Origin: Liolophura sinensis
Lineage: Eukaryota > Mollusca > Polyplacophora > Chitonida > Chitonidae
Direction of reading: 5' to 3'
NCBI RefSeq assembly: GCF_032854445.1
Contig: NC_088306.1
Location: forward strand, 19,999,764 to 20,063,763
Length of the DNA stretch: 64,000 nt
Below the pieces are notes generated by a model. The model did no database searches and had not been told where the DNA came from. It saw only the letters and a program-made list of their open reading frames with translations. How positions within the stretch are numbered: the stretch's first letter is position 1; each line of letters begins with the position of its first letter. Made by a program: the position numbers and the translations under genes. This document shows positions 10,266-20,687 of the stretch, one piece after another.

Positions 10266-10526
10266 TTTATTTATTTCATTGGTGTTTTACGCCGTACTCA
10301 AGAATATTTCACTTATACGACGGCGGCCAGCATTATGGTCGGTGGAAACCGGGCAGAGTCCGGGGGAAACCCACGACCATCTGCAGGTTGCTGGAAGACC
10401 TTCCCATGTACGGGTGGAGAGGAAGCCAGCATGAGCTGGGCTTGAACTCACAGCGACCGCATTGGTGAGAGACTCCTGGGCCATTACGCTGTGCTAGCGC
10501 GCTAACCAACTGAGCAACGGAGAAAG
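10266..10526 (-). mobile_element. SINE-A, full length, with target-site duplication
   Basis: Complete from tail to tRNA-like head ('ctagcgcgctaaccaac', 'tgagcaacgga'). The flanks carry the same 9 bp 'gaaatctta' at 10257-10265 and 10527-10535, the expected signature of LINE-driven insertion. Read from its 5' end, the head has an A box (TGGCTCAGTTGG-like) and a B box ('gtgagttcaagccc'), with a long variable region, as in Leu/Ser-type tRNAs. Confidence 0.93.
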
Positions 10527-10830
10527 GAAATCTTAAATATCGCGTTAAACATCTATCAAATAATAAATTAGAGAATAATGCATCAACGAACCACAATTTT
10601 AGTGATAGGTTTGGATGTACGATCACTCTCTGGTCGGGCTTCACTGGTGTCAGAATTAATTACAGGATACAGAACAGCACATATAGTGGTCATTTTACAT
10701 GTAGGCCTACAGTTCGTTTCTGGTTGTCATATGAAACTTGATTATGCTTTTAGTTTTTAAATTCAATCATAGATATATGTATCTGGTCTATTAATAATAG
10801 CCAAACTACAACATTTCAAGTCGACAAAGT

Positions 10831-11085
10831 AGGCGCTTCCGTGGCTCAGTTGGTTAGCGCGCTAGCGCAGCGTAATGGCCCAGGAGTCTCTCACCAACGC
10901 GGTCACTGTGAGTGCAAGTCCAGCTCATGCTGGCTTCCTCTCCGCCCGAACGTGGGAAGGTCTTCCAGCAACCTGCAGATGGTCGTGGGTTTCCCCCGGG
11001 CTCTGCCCGATTTCCACCGACCATAATGCTGGCCGCCGTCGTATAAGTGAAATATTCTTGAGTATGGCGTGAAACACCAATCTAG
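10831..11085 (+). mobile_element. SINE-A, full length
   Basis: The head 'cgtggctcagttggttagcg' (A box) and 'gtgagtgcaagtccag' (B-box region) are followed by 'tggcttcctctccgcccg', 'ataatgctggccgccgtcg' and 'ttcttgagtatggcgtg'. It lies head to head with the minus-strand copy about 300 bp upstream, forming an inverted pair. Confidence 0.93.
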
Positions 11086-11339
11086 TCGAATGATGTCAAC
11101 TTTTACTTCCACTTGAACGATTTAAAGTTGTTCAAGTTGCGTACAACAGAATAATGTCACGAAAATTGTTATTTACTATAAAACGTGATAAGCGGTACCA
11201 ACAATTCATGGCTGATCTCGGACTTCATTGTATGTCAGACGGTCACGTGGTTTATGCCACTTTCAGTTAACTGGACATGATCACACAGAACGCAAATTTA
11301 GTAAAAGCAATGCTTTATGGATATCAGCATAAGATTATC

Positions 11340-11505
11340 ATAAGGAAATATGATTATACTTGACACTGCTGATCAAATGCTGTGTCGTGATCACATTTAG
11401 CCTACAATCAAATTAAAACAATGCAAAGGGACCAGGCCTCGGGGATGCTTAGTCCACCAGCAGGATTCTGGCGTATGCAGGAATACACTATAATTAAAGA
11501 CAGCA
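11340..11505 (+). repeat. repeat E, 3' part
   Basis: 'aaattaaaacaatgcaaagg', 'gaccaggcctcggggatg' and 'cttagtccaccagcagga' are shared with 40600-40915 and 55117-55425. Unclassified dispersed repeat without coding potential. Confidence 0.65.
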
Positions 11506-12119
11506 TAGAGAGTAAAATACAAAGTGAGTTTACTACTTTCTGATAAAATCAAAAACTTACACAAGGCTGGGTAAAGTTGAGAGTGCGGTTCTGTCTTGAA
11601 GCATTTTCTTATCGGAGTTAAACCTAAATATTATTCTAATGCAAATCTCTGATTAAATTTCAAATAACCATATTAACTAAACTGATCTTTACTACAGCAA
11701 CTCGGTGGAAAATTTTGCTCTAAGCTACAAGAACTTACAGTTAGTATTTGTAAAATTATGATCCTTAACAACTGACTTTCGTTTGTAAAAGAAGAAAATG
11801 GAGTGCTATGGTTTGGAGAATGGACAGTGGAAATGCCTCTCCCAAGAAACAGAAATTGATAAAGTAATTAAAATCTGAGTTAAAAGCCATCAACAAATTA
11901 AACAGATGCAGAAAGGTAAGTTTAATGACTAAATAATCTCCAGCGTAAATCAAAGTAAAAGAGAAATCAGTAAGCTGGAAAAATATTCCCCTAACTCAAG
12001 AACGGCATATTGAAACATTATTCATTATAACTAACCATATTAGGGACTACTTTCTTGATGCTTCATGCGCATTATTAAAAACCTTATAGTCTTGCATGGG
12101 CAACATTTCATGTCTTCAG
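11506..12119. other. no feature recognised (putative intron)
   Basis: AT-rich sequence leading to the acceptor at 12119. No supported feature. Confidence 0.4.
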
Positions 12120-12276
12120 ATTATAACAGAAAACTTCCAGAGTTGGGACAAGTATCGGATGGATAAGGCTTTACGGCAGCAAAGCGTGTTTAGGGAGAGA
12201 CAGAAACTCAGCCATAAGCTAATACAGTATCGTGCTATATTACAACAGGACGGCCTTACAGGAAGCTATCCTAAAC
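12120..12276 (+). CDS. internal exon of an unidentified gene
   Basis: 157 nt sit between an acceptor (TGTCTTCAG ending 12119) and a perfect donor (AAAC|GTAAGT at 12277). The frame is open throughout, entering in phase 0 and leaving with one base. The peptide has ENFQSWDKYRMDKALRQQ and then RERQKLSHKLIQYRAILQQ, so it is basic, helical and Gln-rich, perhaps a short coiled coil. I do not recognise the family. Downstream exon candidates at 13312 and 13668 both accept its phase (C|AG and C|AA). The exon is not in any repeat I can see, and codon use looks normal. It could still be a chance frame, but two good splice sites with a shared open frame make that less likely. Confidence 0.55.
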
Positions 12277-12908
12277 GTAAGTTGAAAGTTATATGCCTTC
12301 AGTATTGAAACCTCAACGTCCGTGATCAGTCCAGCTCAATGATTGACAGGTGTGTGAAGAAGTTACGCTTATGAATTATCTTGGGGAAAGCGTTTCTGTC
12401 TTGACACCTAGGCCGTTCTTAATAAATATGGTAGAAAAAGATCTTAAAGCTGATGGGTAAATACAAATAACCCATGGTATTTGCCATGTGGTGAGGTAGG
12501 TTTTTCCCATTTTCATATTCACTCTGTTTGCAAAAATGCAGGTTAAACCTGTATCTGTAAAGTTGGTGGCTGGATATCTACTATTTTAAAAACAGCATAA
12601 TATTTGAAAGGCCTCTGCTACGTGACTTAGTCCTATAATGTGTTATAAGCTGGACTACAAGGTCTTGATGGACGGAAGCTGTCTGCAATCTATCTGGTTA
12701 TCTGCAAGATAACCGTTATTTTTGTTTACTCTTATATGAAGTAGTGACAGTGAATAAATGTATCAATATTAAATTTAGAATGTGTTTGACGAAACTGGCA
12801 TATTAAACAAGTATGGCCTTATCTGAGTTTTCCTGGATAGAGAAAGTTTGAATTCGAAATTCGAATGCGTTTTCACCTTATGGCAACATAAAATATTTTA
12901 TATCTTCT

Positions 12909-13046
12909 GGGTACTGTTTCTCAAAGAGGTCGTAACGTTACGCCGGCCTAATCACCGTGACGTCGCATACTGACTCCATACGCCACTTTGGTATTTGCGA
13001 CCGACGTAACGTTACGTTTTGAGTAAGAGCTCTTTGAGAAAGAGCC
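12909..13046. mobile_element. short MITE-like inverted repeat
   Basis: 'gtttctcaaagaggtcg' plus 'taacgttacg' near 12915-12942 is mirrored by 'cgtaacgttacg' and 'agctctttgagaaagag' near 13004-13044. Shared inverted cores are TTTCTCAAAGAG and CGTAACGTTACG. The length of about 138 bp and absence of coding fit a MITE. Ends and target duplication are unclear. Confidence 0.55.
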
Positions 13047-13311
13047 ATCTGTAGTCTAATTAGATTTCAAGACGTTTTTTCTGATATCATTACAACGGTT
13101 AATATTACTTCTCCTTTACACGCGGACAGCTTTATTGCAAGCATATATGGTTTTGTAATTGATAATTGGTGTTAGGGGAGTTTCAAGACCGATCTGGAAC
13201 GCCCTCTTTTGCGTATGTTTAAACTGGAAAGTTATATCTTCCAGTTACATGTACATCTACCTACAGCTATTGGAGAATGTTTGCAGTATTCCATGTTTCT
13301 TTTTCTTCCAG

Positions 13312-13369
13312 AGGTGAAAAAGAACAAAACGGTACTTGTGCAGACTGCAGTGGCAATAATGAACACCTG
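13312..13369 (+). CDS. small exon candidate, follows 12120-12276
   Basis: 58 nt between a strong acceptor ('tttctttttcttccag', ending 13311) and a donor (CTG|GTAAAT at 13370). Joined to the exon at 12120-12276 the frame stays open (C|AG = Gln) and reads VKKNKTVLVQTAVAIMNT. It leaves in phase 2. Joining it to the candidate at 13668 would create TGA at once, so either one of the two is false, they are alternatives, or the next true exon lies elsewhere. Family unknown. Confidence 0.4.
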
Positions 13370-13667
13370 GTAAATCTTCATAGAATCAAATTCAGTCCGA
13401 ATTTATCTTTATTTAAATGTCGTAGTACATTGACTGTATGTCTATAGTTATGACTGGCTCAGTCTTCATCGCGTGCATACACTAGGACGCTGACAGTTGA
13501 TTATGGGATATACTGTATCACGTGACCTGTCAAGAGTGTTAGACACCTCCTAGTTTTGATCACATTTACTATAACAGAGCGCATGGAAAAAAAAAGTTTC
13601 ATGAAAATTAATTTAGAGTAGATGAATGGTGAAGAAAATTAAGAATCTCAACGTTTGTGAATTTCAG

Positions 13668-13719
13668 AAAATCCTAAAGAAAGAGGTGTCGGTTGTGCCT
13701 CTGCAAAAGGTTTCGACAG
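13668..13719 (+). CDS. small exon candidate, alternative to 13312-13369
   Basis: 52 nt between 'gtgaatttcag' (ending 13667) and CAG|GTGATC (13720). It has the same phase class (1 in, 2 out) as 13312-13369. Joined directly to 12120-12276 it reads NPKERGVGCASAKGFD without a stop. The acceptor is weaker and the donor non-consensus at positions +4 to +6. Low confidence. Confidence 0.22.
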
Positions 13720-13911
13720 GTGATCGGTAAATTAATGCCTGACATATTTCACAATTTACATTACACAGTAAGACTGTTTTTACCTTTGACGACAAAAGAT
13801 TTATAGAGGTTGCTAAGTTTTAGGCGCCCTTGTATTTAGTCGACCATGTTAAGTTGGAGCGCGTTTGATCGCAAACCATGTTCACTCCCTTGGGTGAATA
13901 TATCAGATAGG

Positions 13912-14020
13912 TACTCAAAAATGTTTCACTTATGCGACGGCAGCCACCATTATGGTGGGAGGAAACCGGGCAGACACCGGTGAAAACACACGACCATCTG
14001 CAGGTCGCTGGCTGGCGGGG
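13912..14020 (-). mobile_element. SINE-A fragment, middle part
   Basis: 'tactcaaaaatgtttcac', 'gcgacggcagccaccattat', 'ggtgggaggaaaccgggcag' and 'acgaccatctgcaggt' are the SINE-A body on the minus strand. Tail and head are lost. Confidence 0.85.
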
Positions 14021-14365
14021 TTTATAGGAAGAGAGTGATACTGTGTACAGTTTGACTTTTTCTACCTTTACCGATGAAAGAGTGCAAACACAAAACTCCC
14101 CTCTTTGTCATCATTATCTTTGACTTATGTGTAAATCCAAGCTTCTACAAACTTTTCTAATTCGCTTTCTATTTAAATTGGAGAGAAAGATTTTTCAGTT
14201 TTTGAGATGTGAGAGTAACCTATGGATTTCCGGTTTCACTGAAGAACGACGGACTCATGCTTACATGTTTATAACAAGAATATATAAATATATTTTTTTA
14301 TCTTATATTTCGTTGGCATTACTTAATTGAATATTTATCGTATGAAATTGCAACTAAATATTCGA

Positions 14366-14377
14366 GGGGGGGGGGGG
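14366..14377 (+). repeat. poly(G) run, 12 nt
   Basis: Twelve consecutive G. Likely length-variable and a sequencing-error hotspot. Confidence 0.95.
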
Positions 14378-14528
14378 TCGGCCTACCCTCCTGTCTTCCA
14401 TGAAAAAAGCAAGGATGGACATTTCATAAGCATATATCATCATAATCAAACAGGATAGTAAAGAACATGCACAACTGTAGAAGAGGCCCGATCGCAGGCT
14501 TCGTCGTGACCACGCACTATAGTAGGCC

Positions 14529-14610
14529 TATTTATTTATTTCTTTACTTACTTTTTTCATTGGTGACCATCGCCGTTCTGACCAATTTTTTCACTTTCAT
14601 ATAACATCGA
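14529..14610 (-). mobile_element. possible decayed SINE-A tail
   Basis: 'tatttatttatttctttact' and 'ttttttcattggtgaccatc' followed by 'ttttcactttcatataac' resembles the reversed SINE-A tail with many changes. Confidence 0.35.
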
Positions 14611-14679
14611 TCTGGTTTTGGGGTGATCTCCCCAATATAAATATTATAGTACATCAGTATCTCTATAGTTCGTATAGTA

Positions 14680-14850
14680 CATAAGCGGCATCAAAGTTGC
14701 ACAGTTAAGCAGTGACTTCAAAGCTTTACAGTATATCAGTGGAGTCAAAACTCTACAGTATATCAGTGGCTTCAAAGCTCTACAGTATATCCGTGGCTTC
14801 AAAGCTCTACAGTATATCAGTACAGCATATCAGTGGAGTCACGGCTCAAA
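14680..14850. repeat. 27-bp tandem repeat, about 6 copies
   Basis: The unit 'cagtatatcagtggcttcaa' plus 'agctcta' occurs at 14729, 14756, 14783 and 14810 with exact 27-bp spacing. Earlier copies, and a final one with 'cagcatatcag', are diverged. Confidence 0.9.
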
Positions 14851-15606
14851 CACAAATGACATAAGAGGAAATATTTTCTACCGTGTGCTTTGGAGGCCAA
14901 CTTTTTTTCACATTATTTTTAGCACCTGAAAATCCATAAAAATTCATTAGAACGATCAGTAGATATGGACTGTTTTCACAACGTTCTTTTGACAAATGAG
15001 AGCACCTCTTATGAAGAAAAAGTTGTGACTTCAAATCATTTAAATGTCTCAAAGAAAGCCTCTATACTTTACCGCACTTTAACAACACAAAACAAAAACA
15101 AACAAAACTCTACAACAGTTTTGGGCAAAGTTTTACCGGCGCATTGAATGGCACTGACTTTGACTCAAAGTCTATGTTTTCTTAATTTATTTTCGAGAAA
15201 CTGTGGCCAGCACTTTGCTTATTCCAAGCCAGAAAGTACCAAGTGTTATACCTGACCCAGCTCGGTATTGAAGCTGTGTCTCTCACCTTGTACAGTCGTA
15301 AAAGACTGGCTAAGAGTCATGGGTAGAGTAGTAATGAAACCAAAAAAAATAATAATTCATACAATTTGAAAGAAACTGTCAACCTGAGCAGTAAGAGGAA
15401 ATTTATTCATATGGGACTGTAAGTCCTGTACATAAATATCTATACATGTGCAATGTAAACAATCTATACAAATATCACACAGATGGTTTGTACCTGATCT
15501 ACACACGGCAGCCTAGTAAAGGTCACTGCGAGAAACGATAACAACTGGAATTTGAAAAGCAAATGATTGACTCCATATCAGCCATCAGCAAACAACTGAA
15601 ACACAC

Positions 15607-15790
15607 TGACTGATGTCAACCTTCGTGAAACAAACGCATCAGTATCAACCTTTTTGTCACAAAGGCATCAGTATCAACTTTTTTGAAACAAATGCATCTA
15701 TATCAACCTTTATGAAATAAATGCATCAATATCAACCTTCTGGAAGCCAAGGCATCGATATCAACCTTTTGGAAGCCAATGCATCAATGT
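15607..15790. repeat. 29-bp tandem repeat, about 6 copies
   Basis: 'gcatcagtatcaacctttt' plus about 10 bp. 'gcatc' starts at 15636, 15665, 15694, 15723, 15752 and 15781, an exact 29-bp period. The array runs directly into a SINE-B copy. Confidence 0.92.
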
Positions 15791-15957
15791 CTTCGGTAAG
15801 TCATCTCAGTGAAGCAGCACTAGATAAAAGAGCGGTGGAAACCCGCCCTGCAACAAGGAGGCACATTACACGTACATGCACCCTATGGACTCTTTCGTCG
15901 TCATATGACTGAAAAATTGTTAAGTACGACGTTAAACCCCAAGCACTCACTTACTCT
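15790..15957 (+). mobile_element. SINE-B, 5'-truncated
   Basis: 'cttcggtaagtcatctcagt', 'gaagcagcactagataaaag', 'caacaaggaggcacattaca', 'gaaaaattgttaagtacgac', 'gttaaaccccaagcactcac'. The central block is nearly identical in all SINE-B copies here. The tRNA-like head seen at 30484 is missing, and the element begins at the end of the 29-bp array. Confidence 0.9.
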
Positions 15958-16184
15958 ATAATAAGTGTTGATTTGCTGTGTTAAACTGATTCACATTATG
16001 TAATATTCCATGTCTGTAAAGCTAGAAAATCTAAATTGTTTCATTCAGGCAGTCTCAATGGCAGTAGTTAGGCCAACTTTAGCAAGTGGGTTACTCAATC
16101 TCAGTCTACTCTTTCTACATTTTAAAAGAGATTTGAATATTTTAATATATTGTTTGGGGAAAGGGCAGCTATTTCATTCTCACG

Positions 16185-18650
16185 ATGGTATGTGTGACAT
16201 CATTAAATGTAAGAGGTATAAGGGACAAAAATAAGAGAAGAGAAATATTTCTATATTTGAAAAGTCAAAGAGCTGGTTTTTATTTCCTTCAAGAGGTGCA
16301 CAGCTCAGTATCCGAGGAAAAAATCTGGATCAATGAATGGGGGAATTAGATTAAGTTATCTCATGGAAACAATGTGTCCAGGGCATTATCAATCTTATTT
16401 CATAAATCTGTAAAAAAAAATGAAAGCAGGTGGAAGACATAGATGGTCGATATATATTTCTTGATGTTGAGCACTGTGGTCACATGTACACCTTAGCAAA
16501 CATATATGCCCCAACCTCTTTAACTGAGAGAGAAAACTTTTTCCGTCTAATAACTACCATTTTGTTGACAATTTTGACTGCTCCGATTTAATTCTTGGAG
16601 GTGATTTTATCAGAGTGATCAATCCATTCATTGATAGGAAAAACTTTTCTAACATTCACAGCTTTACAAGGGTTATCTCAGCTTTGTATGACCTAATAAG
16701 TGATTTAAATGTAGTTGATAAGATAGTGGAGAGATAAGAACCCAGCGTCATTTACATGGTGAAAAGATAATAACACTCAGTCAAGGATTGACTATTGACT
16801 TGTGGCATTGGAACTTTCAAAATCTATGAAATCTGCAGGAATGAAACCCAGTATACAAAACCCAGTGTAATAATACACTCTGGAACGACAGTGCCTTTAC
16901 ATCCCAAGTGAAAGATATGTTGTCAGAATTAAAAAATATTCACAATAATGTCAGTTAACAAGAAAAAAAGTAAGCAAAACGTGGTAAAACAGCTTATAAT
17001 TATTAATAGGCAGTTGGATGATTCTCCATCTGTTAAAAATTTTCAAAAATTTGAGAATTAGAATTAGCCATAAGAACAAATATATGAGAAAAAAGCTCAA
17101 GGTGCAATGCTTAGATCTAGAATACGATAGGCAGAAAAAGGAGAAAAATCCACGAATACTTTTTTAATGTAGAAAAATCACGTGCCATCAAAAAAGCAAT
17201 TTTGAGTTATTGACGATGATAGTGTTGAAAAAATAAATCCCAGTGAAATCCTGTTAGAATTACACAAGTTTTATTCTAATTTATTATCTTCAAAACATGA
17301 GAGAGACTTATTTTGATGATAACTTTGACTCTCTTATATGAAACTTACAGGCCCCTTTGGCCACGGAAGCTGAAAAACATGCCCTGGATTCAACTTTTAC
17401 ACAGGAAGAATTACTTGATGTAGTAAAATCTCTCCAGTCGAACAACCCCTGCTTCTGATGGACTGACAAATGAATTCTACAAACACTTCTAAACTGACTT
17501 AAAGCAGTTTTCTTAGAGGCCAGTACATTATTCTTTTGATAATGATGGTCTAATTGTAAACCAAAAGAGAGGTATAATAACGCCCTTTTGAAAAAAAAAT
17601 GGAAAGGACCCAAGTTACCTGTAGAATTGGCGCCGTATCACTTTGCCAAACACAGATTACAAGATACTTGCAAAAATGTTAGCAAACCGATTCAAAACTG
17701 GCTTGGTTAAAGGGAGATTAACCAAAAGGTGAAAACGTGCGATTCATGTTGGATTTATTAGACAGCTATGAAGATAGTGGATTTTGGCTTTTTTACTGAC
17801 TTTGAAAAGGCGTTTAACTGTAGAATTTCATTTTCTGACCAGACCACTAAAGGTATTAAATTTTAATGAGAGCATTTGCAAATGGATAAGACTTTTTTAC
17901 AGTAGAACATCAAGTTGGATTTTTAACATAGGTCAGTCTACGAACTGGTTCAGTAATTCAAGATGACTAAAACTGGGCTGTCCATTATCACCCTACCTAT
18001 TCACAATATGAGTGGAAATTGTCAATATTAAATAAAGGAGTATGACACATACAGATGGAATAATGATACGTGAGGACATTGTGAAAGGTGTCTATTTTGC
18101 AGATGACTGAACATTGACATTCAGAAATGCTAGTTCAGCAATAGATTTATATAAGTATTTTTTTGAGAGTTAACTTTGAGAGCACTGAATTTTTCAGTAC
18201 TCTCAAAGTTAACTCTCAAAAAAAAATATTTACCTTGTCCGAGTAAATAATAAACCCAAGCTTTCAAGCAAGAAATACTGCTTACTCATTGTTAAGGAAC
18301 CCGTTTATCTTGGAACTTAGTTTTCCCAAGACTACAATCGAATGCAGAAGGAAAATGTAGATCCAAATATTAAGAAAGTAAGGACACAGCTACAAATATG
18401 GTCTTATCCTTATTTCAAAGGCCGAGGGTATATCAAGATTAGTTTACCTGGCCAGCATGATTTGTTTACAAACGAAGTGTGGCAGAAAGATTAAGAACGA
18501 ACTAAGCTAACAGTCAAAAGAAACTTTACAAAGAGTTCAAATCAATTTATTTTGCCAAAGCAGAAAACAGGTTGACTGAAGTTTAATATGTTGAAAAGAC
18601 CAATGACTTTAGCTATTAAAAGTCTTGAGTAAGAACGGACATAGCAGCCC
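16185..18650 (+). mobile_element. dead L1/Tx1-like non-LTR retrotransposon (ORF2 remnant)
   Basis: From an ATG at 16185 the translation gives LNVRGIRDKNKRREIFLYL and then FLQEVHSS, the start of an apurinic-type endonuclease of the L1/Tx1 group. Further on are HMYTLANIYAPTSLTERENF (near 16470-16545) and, near 16750-16800, NPAS followed by SRIDY, both standard endonuclease blocks. Reverse-transcriptase pieces follow: a TPASDGLTNEFY-like block near 17450, TDYKILAKMLANR near 17650, and FADD with a stop directly after it near 18100 (the catalytic YADD-type motif). Stops and frameshifts interrupt all parts, so it encodes no working enzyme. Two motifs match Tx1 elements well, but the clade call is from memory. 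The 5' end (ORF1) is not recognisable. The 3' end abuts the Tc1-like element at about 18676. Confidence 0.85.
18158..18224. repeat. 32-bp near-perfect inverted repeat with a 3-nt loop
   Basis: The left arm 18158-18189 and right arm 18193-18224 are reverse complements with one mismatch (C/T). The core is GAGAGTTAACTTTGAGAG. It lies inside the dead RT region where no palindrome is expected. It looks like a template-switch fold-back. Confidence 0.9.
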
Positions 18651-18868
18651 TCAAATCATTGTACAAGTGAACAAACAGAGCAGGGGTATCAAGAAAGCAA
18701 TCAATATCGCGTGTGGCCACCCCTTGCTTCAATAGATGCAAAAATGCATGCAAAAACCGACGAAAAAGTCAGTCATCTGATAAGATGACGTGGGGTTCGT
18801 TGCCATTCATCTTGAAGAACGAACGCCAGTTCTTGTCGATTGGCTGCAAGGTGTGGCCGTTGTCTTAG

Positions 18869-19327
18869 TCAACGACCCATGATATCCCAAAGGTGTTCTA
18901 TGGGGGACATATCTGGGGAACGCGCAAGCCACGGCAATACATTGACGTCAATGGAGTCCAGGAAGTTCTGCACAACTCGAGCTGTATGACATCTGGCGTT
19001 GTCATGCTGGTACAGGACACCACGTGGCTGCTGTTGAAGGAATTGCAGGGCAACAGGACGTAGAATTTCATCCACGTAACGTTGAGCTGTTAGGTTCCCG
19101 TAGATGATGACCAGTGGTGTCCGTTCCTCTCCACAAATCCCACCCCACACCATCACGCTGCCGCCACCAAACGGTACCACCTCCTGGACGCATGATGCAG
19201 CGGTTCGTTCGCCTCTTCGACAGTAAACTCGCTGTCTGCCAACGGCTCGGAACAGGCAGAAGCGGCTTTCCTCCGTGAAAACAACACGTTGCCAGTCACG
19301 TCGCTGCCAACGGCTCGGAACAGGCAA
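18869..19327 (-). pseudogene. Tc1-like transposase, catalytic core, inactivated
   Basis: A 152-codon open frame holds the DDE core. VVFTEESRF is the first catalytic site, where the family has D (DES); here it is E. YQHDNARCHTA carries the second Asp. SPDMSPIEHLW carries the third acidic residue, about 34 residues on (DD34E). GGSVMVWGGI is the conserved Tc1 block between the first two. The frame is the downstream piece of a protein split by the 68-bp triplication at 19237-19450, and the ATG at 19327 lies in a duplicate, so it is not a real start. The C-terminus is cut by a TGA after LWDIMGR, and homologous residues seem to continue in another frame. Loss of the HTH half, the frame shifts and the changed catalytic residue all indicate a dead copy. 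Confidence 0.85.
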
Positions 19328-19450
19328 AAGCGGCTTTCATCCGTGTAAACAACACGTTGCCAGTCAAGTCGCTGCCAACGGCTCGGAACAGGCAGAAGCG
19401 GCTTTCATCCGTGAAAACAACACGTTGCCAATCACATCGCTGCCAACGGC
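19237..19450. repeat. 68-bp tandem triplication inside the transposase
   Basis: 'tgccaacggctcggaacagg' starts at 19237, 19305 and 19373, and a fourth partial start is at 19441, an exact 68-bp period. Each copy encodes the first catalytic block on the minus strand. 68 is not a multiple of three, so the frame changes from copy to copy. Confidence 0.95.
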
Positions 19451-19617
19451 GTACAATTCGAGCCCATCGCAACCTCTGGCTGCGATGGTCTTATAATGGT
19501 TCATAAGCCCACCTCAGAAGCCAAATGTTTGAGCGCCTTTAACTCTCTTCACAAAAATAAATAAAAGTATATTTATGCATAGTTTTCTGACCCGTGTACA
19601 ATATGTGTTTGTGTGTA

Positions 19618-19853
19618 TTTAAAGGCATACAGAATCGACACTGATTGGCTGACAGTGAAAACAGGGTTTCCTGGGTTAAACCTTAAAGTCTTGGTCACAC
19701 TTGGATGAATCTGCCATACCTAAAATTTAGCTTATGGCACGCATAGCATGGACTTGCCTACCTTTCACACCAGCCAATCGGAGTCGATTATGTATCCCTT
19801 TAAGCTTCATAAGTGTCACCAGCCAATCAGAATCAATTATGTATCCCCTTAAG
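19618..19853. mobile_element. MITE-like element with a duplicated right end
   Basis: The left end 19618-19653 ('tttaaaggcatacagaatcg', then 'actgattggctg') is inverted at 19771-19803 ('cagccaatcggagtcgatt', then 'atgtatccctttaa'). A second, diverged right end follows at 19816-19853 ('cagccaatcagaatcaatt'). The inverted match is about 33 bp with few mismatches. The interior has no coding potential. Superfamily unknown. Confidence 0.7.
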
Positions 19854-20615
19854 CCTCATAAAAGTTGTTTAAACTAACAAGATTAAGTAGACAGACAGAC
19901 AAATCCCTATCCCACAAACATAAAACATACAGACAACCTGAAAAATAGATAAGTAGATATGCCTTGAAAGGGTACATATAATTATATACTTGAAAATGCC
20001 AGACCTAAGGTTTTTAGAATAGGAAAAGAGCCATATTTGAAGAAAATATAAGCTGGGAAAAAGCATACCTGTATGCTGTTTGGCTTCTTGCAATGGATTT
20101 TCTTCAGATTATACTGTATGCCACTGTTTGACACCCCCTGAGTACACGACTGACATCGTGTTTGGCCTAAGCCTATGCGGCTTGTAATCTCACGAGTAGT
20201 TTGGGTCAAATTGAAAACATAAGAAAAACTTTATATTCATATCCCGTGACTTGATTAAATAAGAGTGTTCAGTTTGTCATCCTATTTTAAGCTAAATACG
20301 CAAAAGCAGTTTGTGTCATGTTGGTGACTAACACTAACTTTAAAAAAAATTGTAATGAAAGCGGACAGGATTTCTAGGATATAAATATGGTTTACTAAAA
20401 CAACAAGACTATTGACCTAGTACTCCCACGTTTACACAGGCCTAGACGTAACATTTTAAGACATGCAAATAGGGATAAAATACAATTTACATGTACACGT
20501 GGCATGGACTTCAAAACAGCTCAAGCTAATTTAAAAATAGACTTAGCATTTTGCCTTCGCAGCATGGCTGGAGAAATCACAAGATACAAACTATAGCGCA
20601 ATGACATACAAATGG

Positions 20616-20616
<1 letters not shown>

Positions 20617-20684
<68 letters not shown>
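20617..20684. repeat. (AT)n microsatellite, 34 units
   Basis: An uninterrupted TA run of 68 bp. Translations of poly-IY residues across it are artefacts. Confidence 0.98.

Positions 20685-20687
<3 letters not shown>

Larger units (their letters stand above)
18676..19500 (-). mobile_element. truncated Tc1-like DNA transposon
   Basis: On the minus strand the transposase runs from RLRWARIVRRW (near 19465) through the DDE region to the C-terminus near 18740. Downstream, 'caatatcgcgtgtggccac' reads as the usual C-terminal region of invertebrate Tc1-like elements. The N-terminal DNA-binding HTH half and both terminal inverted repeats are not recognisable. It sits against the end of the dead LINE. 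Confidence 0.85.

Noticed and set aside
10333-11112. 60-100-codon frames with a WLPLHPYMGRSSSNLQMVV motif, repeated at several places
   Set aside because: These are translations of SINE-A, which stays open in several frames, and not conserved proteins.
16010-16234. 74-codon frame ahead of the LINE endonuclease as a possible ORF1
   Set aside because: No RRM, zinc knuckle or coiled coil, and it overlaps the ATG of the endonuclease frame in another phase.
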